From NCBI GenBank assembly GCA_002717185.1, contig PBDC01000031.1, positions 1-9,354 of the forward strand: DNA of 9,354 nt, written 5' to 3'. The notes under the pieces were generated by a model, which had not been told where the DNA came from, did no database searches, and saw nothing but the letters and a program-made list of their open reading frames with translations. Each line of letters starts with the position of its first letter. Position 1 is the stretch's first letter. The translations under genes were made by a program, and so were the position numbers. Of the stretch, positions 1-7,400 are shown in pieces. Origin of the DNA: Rhodospirillaceae bacterium (GTDB lineage: Bacteria > Pseudomonadota > Alphaproteobacteria > UBA8366 > GCA-2717185).

Positions 1-236
1 AACGCGTCGATTTCATCTCGTGTAACCACACCGTCGGCCTTTGCCATCTTCGCGCTCAGCACGATGACACCGATCGTGAAGGCGATCGATTTGGTCGGGT
101 CGGCCCCGCCCTCTTCGATCTGTGTTGCGCGGTAACGGTCGACCGCATGGCCCGCAATGGCGCCGATTAGTGCACCGATTGGCCCAGCGATGGCGAGCCC
201 GGCCGCGCCTCCCAGTATTTTCCCCCAAATGCTCAT
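1..236 (-). CDS. TerB/DjlA-like membrane-anchored protein, N-terminal part (runs off the window)
   Basis: Reading the minus strand from the ATG at 236 gives 78 residues, open to the window edge. Residues 1-35 are a glycine- and alanine-rich hydrophobic stretch (MSIWGKILGG, then AGLAIAG, GALIGAIAGHAVD), typical of the N-terminal membrane/glycine-zipper segment of DjlA-type co-chaperones. After a short polar linker, residues about 48-78 (KSIAFTIGVIVLSAKMAKAD, then GVVTRDEID) look like the start of a TerB domain with its acidic KADG..TRDE motif. Family knowledge: such proteins continue through TerB and often end in a DnaJ domain, but neither can be checked here. No strong Shine-Dalgarno precedes the ATG. 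The gene lies 89 bp downstream of the glutamine synthetase-like gene on the same strand, so co-transcription is possible. A shorter open frame on the same strand at 13-228 is a shadow. Confidence 0.75.
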   Translation of the reverse strand, partial: MSIWGKILGGAAGLAIAGPIGALIGAIAGHAVDRYRATQIEEGGADPTKSIAFTIGVIVLSAKMAKADGVVTRDEIDA

Positions 237-325
237 AGTGTGAGAATCCGATGAATCACGGTTTCCCGGAGTCTAAACAGCGGGCAAATGATAAGCTAGT
301 GCACGTTGCGCCGCAGGGGAGTCAA

Positions 326-1750
326 TCAGAATTTCGTCAGATAGTTGTCGAGTTCCCAGGTTGAGATTTCGTTGTGGTAGTCCCACCATTCGGCGGACTT
401 TAGCTGCTGGTAGGAGGCTGCCAGTTCCGGCCCCATGACCTGCGCTCCCAGCGGGTCACGACCGAAAGCTTCTATCGCCTCCAGTAGTGTGCGTGGCAGT
501 GTTTGCACACCCTGTTCGGCAAGCTGCGCGTCGGTGAGCTCGTACATGTTGATGTCGCGTGGATCGCCTGGATCGAGGTTGCGCTCAATCCCGTCCAGGC
601 CTGCCCCCAGTATCATCGCTGCGGCGAGATAGGGATTCATGCTCGAATCCACAGCTCGGCACTCGATCCGAGCCGAGGATAGGTAGACACCGTCGCCAGG
701 CTTCTGGTCGCCTTCAATTTCTGGGCGCAGCAACGGTACCCGCAGCATGTGGGTGCGATTGTTGCCACCATAGGAGATGAAGATTGGCGCCCAAGTATAG
801 CCGGTCATCGAACCTGTTTTAACCAATCGTTTGTATGAATTGACTGTTGGGCAGGTCGTCGCGACAACGGCTGGTGCGTGGTCTAGTACGCCGGCCATGT
901 ACTGATAAGCCAGGGACGAAAGGCCGCAGCAGCGCGGGTCTGCGCTGTCGCCGAAGGCGTTCTCGCCGCTTTCCAGTGATTCGAACGATATATTGAAATG
1001 GGCGCCGCTACCTGTGCGGGACGCATAGGGCTTGGGCATGAAGGTCGCCTCAAAGCCGTGCTTGCGCGCGATTTCCTTCATCATCAGGCGCCACAGCACG
1101 TAGCGGTCGGCCATCGTCAGGATGTCGGTATAGGCGAAGTCGAACTCGAATTGGCTGTTCGCGTCCTCATGGTCAAAGGAGTGCACTTCCCAGCCTAACT
1201 GGTTCATATAGCCGGCAGTCTCGCTTAGCCAATCGAGGTTCTCTAAAAGCCCGACCATGTCGTAGGCAGCTTTAGGCAGCACGTCGAGCGGGTTAGCTGG
1301 AACAATCGTGTCGTCCTCTCGCCGGATCAGGAAAATCTCACACTCGATGCCAAGATTGACCCGGTAGCCCATCGCGGCGGCGCGCTCGACTTGGCTTTCG
1401 AGGATGGTGCGCGAACACATCGGCCAGGGAGTGTTGCGATATTTCAGATTGCCCGGCGCCCAAGCCACCTCGGGCCGCCAGGGCAGCACGGTGATTGCGC
1501 TCGGATCTGGATGGATTGCTAGCTCGTCATCCTGCGGTCCTTGACCCAATCCATCGAGCGCAGCGCCGGTGAAGAGCTCCGAGCCACGCATCATCCGCTG
1601 GAAATGATGCAACGGTACGGACTTCGCCTTTGGGATGCCGTGCACGTCGACATAGGCCGCGAGGCAGTAGTTCACGCCTTGATCGTGCAGCGAGCATTGG
1701 ATTTCAGAATAGGTAGGGGATGATCCTGCACCGTTACCCGCGTTCGGCAT
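326..1750 (-). CDS. Type III glutamine synthetase-like ligase (GlnT / gamma-glutamylmethylamide synthetase family)
   Basis: This 474-residue protein belongs to the glutamine synthetase superfamily. It is predicted to be cytoplasmic and to join glutamate to ammonia or an amine using ATP. Visible active-site blocks: E136/E138 in GIECEIF, H194-E195 and E202 in HEDANSQFEFD, H251 in GSGAHFN, the glutamate-binding NSYKR at 304-308, R332 in NNRTHMLR, and RIECR at 361-365 followed by NPYLAAA. The block order and the HEDAN and FMPKP motifs match the type III/GlnT and gamma-glutamylmethylamide synthetase group better than dodecameric GSI. Length is slightly above the usual 430-450. I chose the ATG at 1750 because GGAGGGG lies 6 bases before it; a TTG five codons upstream (1765) overlaps that site. 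Ammonia versus alkylamine as substrate cannot be decided. A Tyr (Y403) sits near the position of the GSI adenylylated Tyr, but this does not show regulation. Confidence 0.88.
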   Translation of the reverse strand: MPNAGNGAGSSPTYSEIQCSLHDQGVNYCLAAYVDVHGIPKAKSVPLHHFQRMMRGSELFTGAALDGLGQGPQDDELAIHPDPSAITVLPWRPEVAWAPGNLKYRNTPWPMCSRTILESQVERAAAMGYRVNLGIECEIFLIRREDDTIVPANPLDVLPKAAYDMVGLLENLDWLSETAGYMNQLGWEVHSFDHEDANSQFEFDFAYTDILTMADRYVLWRLMMKEIARKHGFEATFMPKPYASRTGSGAHFNISFESLESGENAFGDSADPRCCGLSSLAYQYMAGVLDHAPAVVATTCPTVNSYKRLVKTGSMTGYTWAPIFISYGGNNRTHMLRVPLLRPEIEGDQKPGDGVYLSSARIECRAVDSSMNPYLAAAMILGAGLDGIERNLDPGDPRDINMYELTDAQLAEQGVQTLPRTLLEAIEAFGRDPLGAQVMGPELAASYQQLKSAEWWDYHNEISTWELDNYLTKF

Positions 1751-1886
1751 GTTTTGCCCCTCCAATTCTGTGTTTCTTCTTGTCGCCCGGCAGTATCTGG
1801 GACCAGTATTGACAGCGCAACCGTTCAGATAGTCGTACGTCGTGCGCTATGCTTCGAGAGCGACTCTCAGACAAAGGAACACGCCT
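1751..1886. promoter_or_regulatory. Divergent intergenic region with weak promoter candidates
   Basis: This 136-bp spacer lies between the divergently transcribed glutamine synthetase-like and crotonase genes and should hold both promoters. On the plus strand a perfect TTGACA stands at 1809-1814, but no good -10 box follows at 16-18 bp. On the minus strand, TTGCGC (plus-strand positions 1815-1820) and GATACT (1792-1797) are 17 bp apart and could form a weak sigma-70 promoter for the ligase. Ribosome sites are clear at both ends: GGAGGGG before the ligase ATG and AAGGA (1874-1878) before the crotonase ATG. No convincing operator was seen. Confidence 0.3.
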
Positions 1887-2696
1887 ATGAAAATCGATGC
1901 CGGCACTGATGAAATGTTTTGCGACCTCAGCGACCGTGTACTGACCGTGACGCTCAACCGACCGCAGGCGCGTAACGCCTTGTCGATGGAGTTGATGTTC
2001 GCCTTACGTCGCATACTGACGGAGTATGGCGATCACAAGGATGTGGGCGCGCTGGTTGTGACGGGCGCGGGAAGTGCGTTCTGCGCGGGCGGTGACGTCA
2101 AGCGCATGGCGGCGCGTAAGGATAATGACCAGACGGCGGAGGAAAATTTCCAGGTGATGGTAGCGCGGCACCGCGAGACTGCAGGCGTTATCCGGGCGCT
2201 GCGCGTTCCGACCGTGGCAGCGCTGCCTGGTCCAGCAGCGGGCGCAGGGTTGGCGCTCGCCCTTTCCTGCGATATGCGAATCGCCGCTGACACCGCCTTT
2301 GTCAGCACTGGCTACGCCAAGGTGGGCTTGCCGGGCGACTATGGCGCCTCCTGGCTATTGACCCGGGTGGTTGGGCCGGGCCGGGCGCGCGAATTGATGC
2401 TCACATGCGAGCGGGTTCTTGCGGATAGGGCATATGAGATTGGCCTGTTTAATCGGGTCGTGGCAGCAGACGCGCTGGAGGCCGAGACGCGTAAATTGGT
2501 GACGCCTCTGGCGAACGGGCCACGGGTCGCATTTCGCTACCTTAAGGATAATCTTGACGACGCGTTGGTAATAGACCATGCGACGGCGATCGAGCGCGAG
2601 GCCGAACGCATGCTGCGCGGCCAGAGTACGGAAGATCACAAGGAGGCAGCGCGGGCTTTTGTGGAGAAACGGGAGCCACATTTCGTCGGGCGGTAG
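1887..2696 (+). CDS. Enoyl-CoA hydratase/isomerase (crotonase) family protein, PaaG-like
   Basis: This 269-residue crotonase-fold protein has the usual family length of about 260. It should bind an acyl-CoA and act on its enoyl or related group. Visible: LTVTLNRPQARNALS (19-33), the first oxyanion-hole motif SAFCAGGDVKRM (63-74), the second oxyanion segment GPAAGAGLALALSCDMRIAA (115-134), and GLPGDYGASWLL (147-158). By hand alignment with rat mitochondrial hydratase, the two catalytic glutamates (144 and 164) fall on A123 and G142, so ordinary hydratase chemistry looks unlikely. D151 falls near the catalytic Asp of PaaG-type isomerases, which suggests isomerase-like activity (inference). The start is the ATG at 1887, preceded by AAGGA at 8 bp; a GTG at 1842 would add 15 residues without a ribosome site. 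The gene stands alone on the plus strand and converges on the next gene, leaving 22 bp between stops. Confidence 0.88.
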   Translation: MKIDAGTDEMFCDLSDRVLTVTLNRPQARNALSMELMFALRRILTEYGDHKDVGALVVTGAGSAFCAGGDVKRMAARKDNDQTAEENFQVMVARHRETAGVIRALRVPTVAALPGPAAGAGLALALSCDMRIAADTAFVSTGYAKVGLPGDYGASWLLTRVVGPGRARELMLTCERVLADRAYEIGLFNRVVAADALEAETRKLVTPLANGPRVAFRYLKDNLDDALVIDHATAIEREAERMLRGQSTEDHKEAARAFVEKREPHFVGR

Positions 2697-2718
2697 TGCA
2701 ATGCTGTTTGTTCGGAGC

Positions 2719-3492
2719 CTACCCACCGCGTGTATTTTTCGACCGGGTGATTTGCGGGATTAAGCCTAACCGGCCGATTCCTGGCAATTTTATCGCCAGG
2801 TTGAGCGGGTCAATTCCGAAAGTCAAGCCGACGAGGTTGACTTCCAGCCCTTCTTCGATCGCGGCCATCACGCCGAACAAACCCTTGATGTTGAGCTGAT
2901 AGCCGGTACCGCTTGGGACCCCGGATACCAGGCTATTCCCGAGATAGTCTTTGCCAATCGCTGTCGGTGGCAGGTCGAGGCGAAGTTCCGGCACGTGACG
3001 GGCGACCCAGGCGGTGAAGGTATTGCTGTTAGGACCCGGATACACCTTGTAGCCATGTTGATAGGGATAGCGTCGGGCGGCCACGTCGATTCGCCGGATG
3101 ATGTCGTCGACACCTTCATCGCGCAGTTCCGCGAGCAACTCAGGACGGCGACCGAACCAGTATCGGTCGGGGATCCCGTTATGAATGGTCAGCACGCTGT
3201 GGCCGCTATAGCCGCGCCAGCCGATCACCTCGTAAATCGTGTAAGTGTTCGCGTTTGTTGGCTTAACGGAAATCCAGGTATGTACAGCAAAGGCACCGCG
3301 CCAGCTAAAGGTGCGGGCGGCGTAAACATGAACGATTGCTTCGGTCGTCGTTAAGGGATCGGGAGCGATGTTCGCCGGCTCTCGGCTCGCTGTACGCCAA
3401 TCGCTGCCCAAGACGTCACCTCCTACTAAGACCGCGACAGGCCCTACCAAAAGCGCCAACAGAACTAGTAAAGCACGCCATACCCATCGCAT
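2719..3492 (-). CDS. DUF3750-family membrane-anchored protein
   Basis: This protein of 257 residues has a charged N-terminus followed by one hydrophobic segment (residues about 7-25, ALLVLLALLVGPVAVLVGG), consistent with an uncleaved signal anchor and a periplasmic body. The body contains the segments I associate with DUF3750: FAVHTWISVKP (68-78), YEVIGWRGYSGHSV (87-100), a YWFGRRPELL block (111-120) and PYQHGYKVYPGPNSNTFTAW (143-162). The C-terminus (about 198-245) is rich in Gly and Leu. The HGY..PGPNSNTF block recalls a papain/transglutaminase-like hydrolase site lacking Cys, but no activity is known to me. The start is uncertain: the ATG at 3492 is used here, while a TTG at 3513 would add seven residues; neither has a good Shine-Dalgarno. 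It is transcribed in the same direction as, and downstream of, the AhpD-like gene, but a gap of over 135 bp suggests its own promoter. Confidence 0.75.
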   Translation of the reverse strand: MRWVWRALLVLLALLVGPVAVLVGGDVLGSDWRTASREPANIAPDPLTTTEAIVHVYAARTFSWRGAFAVHTWISVKPTNANTYTIYEVIGWRGYSGHSVLTIHNGIPDRYWFGRRPELLAELRDEGVDDIIRRIDVAARRYPYQHGYKVYPGPNSNTFTAWVARHVPELRLDLPPTAIGKDYLGNSLVSGVPSGTGYQLNIKGLFGVMAAIEEGLEVNLVGLTFGIDPLNLAIKLPGIGRLGLIPQITRSKNTRGG

Positions 3493-3520
3493 CAGCGACA
3501 GATAAACATGCAATTAGGGA

Positions 3521-3535
3521 CCCGCAGCATGCGGG
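3521..3535. repeat. Short perfect inverted repeat upstream of the DUF3750 gene
   Basis: CCCGCA and TGCGGG form a 6-bp GC-rich stem around the 3-base spacer GCA, just upstream of the minus-strand DUF3750 start. It would sit in that gene's 5' leader, or act as an operator if the promoter is further upstream. There is no U-tract in either direction, so it is not a typical intrinsic terminator. Function is unknown and chance is possible at this size. Confidence 0.35.
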
Positions 3536-3615
3536 CAGGTAGTGTCTCTGTAAGGTATATCTGTGCTATTCCAGTCATTGTATTCCTGGTGCGAGTCCGT
3601 CTTCGATTAACCATT

Positions 3616-3650
3616 AATCCAGGGACATGAAGATTTTTAGCCCCTGGATT
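3616..3650 (-). terminator. Possible transcription terminator after the AhpD-like gene
   Basis: AATCCAGGG (3616-3624) and CCCTGGATT (3642-3650) form a 9-bp perfect stem around a 17-base AT-rich spacer, directly abutting the stop codon of the minus-strand AhpD-like gene. The position fits a 3'-end hairpin. Read on the minus strand, the stem is followed by AATGGTTAATCG and not by a run of T, and the loop is long, so this is at best a weak or Rho-assisted terminator or an mRNA-stabilising hairpin. Confidence 0.4.
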
Positions 3651-4199
3651 TCATCTAGGGTTTGGTAGGCTTTCGGCACTTCCGTCCTGTGCCTGGAATT
3701 TCTCCAGATGCGCATTGTCAAGGTCGATCTGCAGGGCATTGTTGAAGCGATTGAAGAAGGTGGCCAAACCGATCCGCATTGTAAGCTCGACGATCTGCGC
3801 TTCGTTAAACCGGGTGCGCAGCCTTTCGAACATCGCGTCGCGTATGCTTCCGGAACTCTCTGTCACTGCGATGGCGTAGTCGCGCACAAGACTGTCCGTC
3901 TCATCTAGATCGGGGCCAGCCACATCGAGGATGCGTTCGATCGTTTCGTGGCCGAGACCTGTATCGTAAAGGTGGGTAGAATGCCGCCCGACGCAGTGCC
4001 TGCATTCGTTGATCCGCGACACGGTAACGATTGCGATCTCAATATAGCGGCGTGGCATGGTGCTGTGTTCTGAGAAACTACGCATCAGCGCATCAAGTTG
4101 AATAAGCTGTTCCGGGCAATGCCCCGCAACTTTCTCCCAGGTCGGGTCGACGATTTGCGGCGGCAGGTCTTCAGTTGCTATCTCTCTAATGCGGGGCAT
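3651..4199 (-). CDS. Carboxymuconolactone decarboxylase-family, AhpD-like protein
   Basis: This 182-residue, all-helical cytoplasmic protein of the AhpD/CMD superfamily carries the redox motif ECRHCVGRH. By hand alignment with mycobacterial AhpD (Glu118, Cys130, His132, Cys133, His137), residues E54, C66, H68, C69 and H73 match in identity and spacing, so the full proton relay and CxxC pair are present. That favours a thiol-disulfide or alkylhydroperoxidase role over true carboxymuconolactone decarboxylation (inference). The C-terminal FFNRFNNALQIDLD block (148-161) fits the family. The start is well supported: AGGAGG lies 5 bases before the ATG. It is transcribed divergently from the oxoprolinase gene across an AT-rich spacer, so the two may share control. 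No ahpC is visible nearby, so its reductant and substrate are unknown. Many such genes sit in catabolic clusters. Confidence 0.87.
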   Translation of the reverse strand: MPRIREIATEDLPPQIVDPTWEKVAGHCPEQLIQLDALMRSFSEHSTMPRRYIEIAIVTVSRINECRHCVGRHSTHLYDTGLGHETIERILDVAGPDLDETDSLVRDYAIAVTESSGSIRDAMFERLRTRFNEAQIVELTMRIGLATFFNRFNNALQIDLDNAHLEKFQAQDGSAESLPNPR

Positions 4200-4484
4200 C
4201 GTTGCCTCCTAAAAGGCGTTAAAATCATTTACGTTTATAATTTATCAACATTTTGTTTATAGACCTCCAAGGTATGACTTTTACAGGGAATGTTCGTTTG
4301 CGAACTTGAGCGTGCCTCGTTGTCGGCACCAGTCTATTCCTTATAGGCGTATCTAGTGATGCCGGTGACGACAGGGCCATACTAAATCTCATAATTGTGT
4401 GACCGTGTTGGTTTATCGAAAGAGGTTTTTCGTGGTAGGACAATCTACTGAAAAACAATGGTTTAGTGATTTAGTGTATCAAAG
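4200..4484. promoter_or_regulatory. AT-rich divergent control region between the AhpD-like and oxoprolinase genes
   Basis: This spacer is clearly richer in A and T than the flanking genes and should hold promoters for both directions. A perfect TATAAT occurs on the plus strand at 4236-4241 but has no -35 partner and lies some 250 bp from the oxoprolinase start. A weaker pair, TTGTCG (4320-4325) and TATAGG (4342-4347) with 16 bp between, points toward the oxoprolinase. A short inverted repeat, GTTCG-TTTG-CGAAC (4292-4305), is a candidate operator. A direct repeat of TTTAGTG (4462-4468 and 4470-4476) stands just before the oxoprolinase start. A 77-residue open frame on the minus strand here has no ribosome site or family resemblance and is not called. 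Confidence 0.4.
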
Positions 4485-4496
4485 GTGGATGAAGTG
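4483..4496 (+). promoter_or_regulatory. Ribosome binding site that favours the second GTG of the oxoprolinase gene
   Basis: AGGTGG (4483-4488) lies 5 bases before the GTG at 4494. The earlier in-frame GTG at 4485 overlaps this site and has only AT-rich sequence upstream, so initiation at 4494 (MNHSK) is more likely than at 4485 (MDEVNHSK). The choice changes only three residues. Confidence 0.55.
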
Positions 4497-7400
4497 AATC
4501 ATTCAAAAATCACCACTAATACAATAGGTTATAAAAAGAATTGGGAGTTTTGGATAGACCGTGGGGGGACCTTTACCGATATTGTGGCACAGCGGCCTAG
4601 TGGTGATTTGGTTACCCATAAGCTGCTGTCCGAGAATCCGGAGGCTTATCGAGATGCCGCAGTACAGGGCATCCGCGATCTAATGGGCGTGCCGGCTGGC
4701 ACGCCCATTCCCGGTGGCGAGATTGGCGTCGTTAAAATGGGCACTACGGTGGCAACAAACGCTTTGCTGGAACGCGAGGGCGATCGCACCCTTCTGGTGA
4801 CAACACAGGGGTTTAGGGACGCGTTGCGCATCGGCTATCAGACGCGACCGCATCTGTTTGACCGTGAAATCGTTCTGCCGGAAATGTTATATGAGCGAGT
4901 TGTTGAGGTGAAGGAACGTGTCATGGCCGACGGCACGGTACTGGACGCGTTCAATGCGGACGAGGCGCGACCCCTGCTACAGGGCGCCTATGATGACGGC
5001 ATCCGTTCCGTCGGCATCGTTTTTATGCATGGATACCGCTTTCCAGATCACGAAGAAGCGACAGCTGCGTTGGCGCGCGATATTGGGTTTACGCAAGTAT
5101 CGACAAGCTACCAGACCAGTCCGCTAATGAAGTTGGTCAGCCGAGGTGATACTACGGTGGTCGACGCCTATCTCTCGCCGTTACTGCGCCGTTACGTAGA
5201 TCAGGTCGCCTCAGAACTGGGTGATACGCGGTTGATGTTCATGCAATCGAGCGGCGGCCTAACCGACTCCAAGCTGTTCCAAGGTAAGGACGCAATTCTG
5301 AGCGGTCCGGCTGGTGGCATCGTCGGTGCAGCTGAGACGGCGGCGCAAGCAGGTTTCGACAGGATCATCTCCTTTGATATGGGCGGTACTTCGACTGACG
5401 TAGCGCATTATGATGGTGAATACGAGCGCGCCTTTGAAACATTGGTTGCCGGGGTGCGCATGCGCGCACCGATGATGTTGATCCATACTGTGGCGGCGGG
5501 CGGCGGCTCGATCTGTTTCTTCGACGGCGCGAGGTATCGCGTTGGGCCGGAGAGTGCCGGCGCCAATCCCGGCCCAGCCTGCTACCGACGTGGCGGACCG
5601 CTCGCAGTGACTGACTGCAATGTCATGCTAGGCAAGCTGCAGCCGGACTTCTTCCCGCACGTCTTCGGCCCCAACCAGGACGAAGCAGTCGATGCCGATG
5701 TAGTGCGCGAAAAATTCGCCGAATTGGCAAAAGAAATTCACGCAGCCACCGGTGACGAACGTACGCCAATGGAGGTCGCGGACGGCTATTTGAAAATCGC
5801 CGTAGAGAACATGGCTAACGCGATCAAGAAGATTTCTGTGCAGCGTGGCTACGATGTGACCGGCTACACCCTTAACTGCTTCGGGGGGGCCGGGGGTCAG
5901 CATGCCTGCTTGGTCGCAGATGCTTTGGGCATGACTAAGGTGTTGATACATCCCTACGCTGGCGTTTTGAGTGCCTATGGCATGGGTCTCGCTGACATTC
6001 GCGCCCTGCGCGAACGGGCGGTGGAAGCGGTCTTGGAAGAAGAAGTGATGGTGTCACTGTCTTCCTTGCTCGACGATTTAGTAGAGGAAGCTGAGGAGGA
6101 ACTTCGCGACCAAGACATCCCAGACGACCGCATTGAGGCGATCCGCCGCGTCCACATCCGCTATGAGGGCAGCGACACACCACACGCGATCGAATTTGGG
6201 ACGCCGGATGAAATCACGGCGCGGTTCGAGGCATCGCACCACCAGCATTATGGGTTCATCATGCCGGAAAAGAAGCTGATCGTCGAAGCTGCTGCGGTGG
6301 AGGGCATTGGTTTAATGGCGCAAGCGGAGGAAGCTGACGCGGTTGCAGGCGGTAACCATGAAGTCCCGCGGCTCGCCACGGTTAAAGCCTATATGGACGG
6401 TAAAATGCATCAGACGCCGGTTGTCGATCGGTACACGTTATCGCCGGGTGCCATTGTCAAAGGCCCGGCGATCATTCGCGAGCAGACCGCAACCACTATC
6501 GTTGAGCCCGGCTGGCAGGCAGAGATGACGCACAAGGGCCATCTCGTCCTGGCCCGCGTCGTAGAAGTTCAGCGCGCATTTGCCGTTGGCACGGAATGCG
6601 ATCCGGTTATGCTGGAGGTCTTCAACAACCTGTTCATGACCATCGCTGAGCAAATGGGCGTGACCCTCGAGAACACCGCCTTCTCCGTAAATATAAAGGA
6701 GCGCCTCGACTTTTCCTGCGCGATCTTCGATCCGGAAGGCATGCTGGTCGCCAACGCGCCGCACATACCAATCCATCTTGGCTCGATGAGCGAGGCGGTG
6801 CGAACGGTGCAGACAGCGAATGTAGGCAAGATGAAGCCAGGCGACGTCTTTGTCGTAAACGCGCCCTACAATGGCGGCACACATTTGCCGGACGTCACGG
6901 TGATCACGCCGATCTTTGATACCGAAAGCGAAGACATCCTGTTTTACGTCGCAAGCCGTGGGCACCATTCCGATATTGGCGGTATCACGCCGGGCTCAAT
7001 GCCGCCTGATAGCAAGCATGTCGAGGAAGAAGGCATTTTGTTTGATAATTTCATGCTGGTTGACGGCGGAAGATTTCTGGAAGACAAGCTGCGTAAACAT
7101 TTGGCTGACCATCCCTACCCGGCTCGGAATCCAGAGCACAATATCGCTGATTTAAAAGCGCAGATCGCCGCCGGTGAAAAAGGCGTACAGGAAGTTCACA
7201 AGATGATCGATCAGTTCGGTCTCGATGTAGTGCACGCGTATATGAAGCACGTGCAAGATAATGCTGAAGAGCAAGTGCGTCGCGTCATCGATGTGATGAA
7301 AGATGGAGAATTCGCATACCCGATGGACGAAGGCGCAGAAATTAAAGTGAAAATCACCTTCGATAAGGAAGCTCGTTCGGCGAAAGTCGACTTTACGGGT

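Noticed and set aside
1783..1799. Possible sigma-54 promoter (TGG...TGC) on the minus strand upstream of the glutamine synthetase-like gene
   Set aside because: The GG and GC elements are separated by 11 bases, not the required 10, and the CAC and TT parts of the consensus are missing.
1842..1886. GTG start adding 15 residues to the crotonase
   Set aside because: No ribosome site precedes it and the extension does not resemble crotonase N-termini, whereas the ATG at 1887 has AAGGA at good spacing.
2355..2726. 123-residue antisense open frame over the end of the crotonase gene
   Set aside because: The sense strand encodes a conserved crotonase C-terminus. The antisense product has no recognisable features.
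4236..4241. Perfect TATAAT as the oxoprolinase promoter -10 box
   Set aside because: There is no -35 element at 16-18 bp, and it lies about 250 bp from the gene inside a generally AT-rich stretch.
4292..4305. LexA/SOS box
   Set aside because: The repeat is GTTCG-N4-CGAAC, the inverse arrangement of the Gram-positive CGAAC-N4-GTTCG box, and does not fit the alphaproteobacterial GTTC-N7-GTTC direct repeat.
4225..4458. 77-residue minus-strand open frame in the divergent spacer
   Set aside because: It has no ribosome site or recognisable domain, has a composition like random AT-rich translation, and lies over the likely promoters.
6438..6968. 176-residue antisense open frame within the oxoprolinase gene
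   Set aside because: It overlaps a strongly conserved HyuB region entirely. Its His/Arg/Cys-rich product looks like an antisense shadow.
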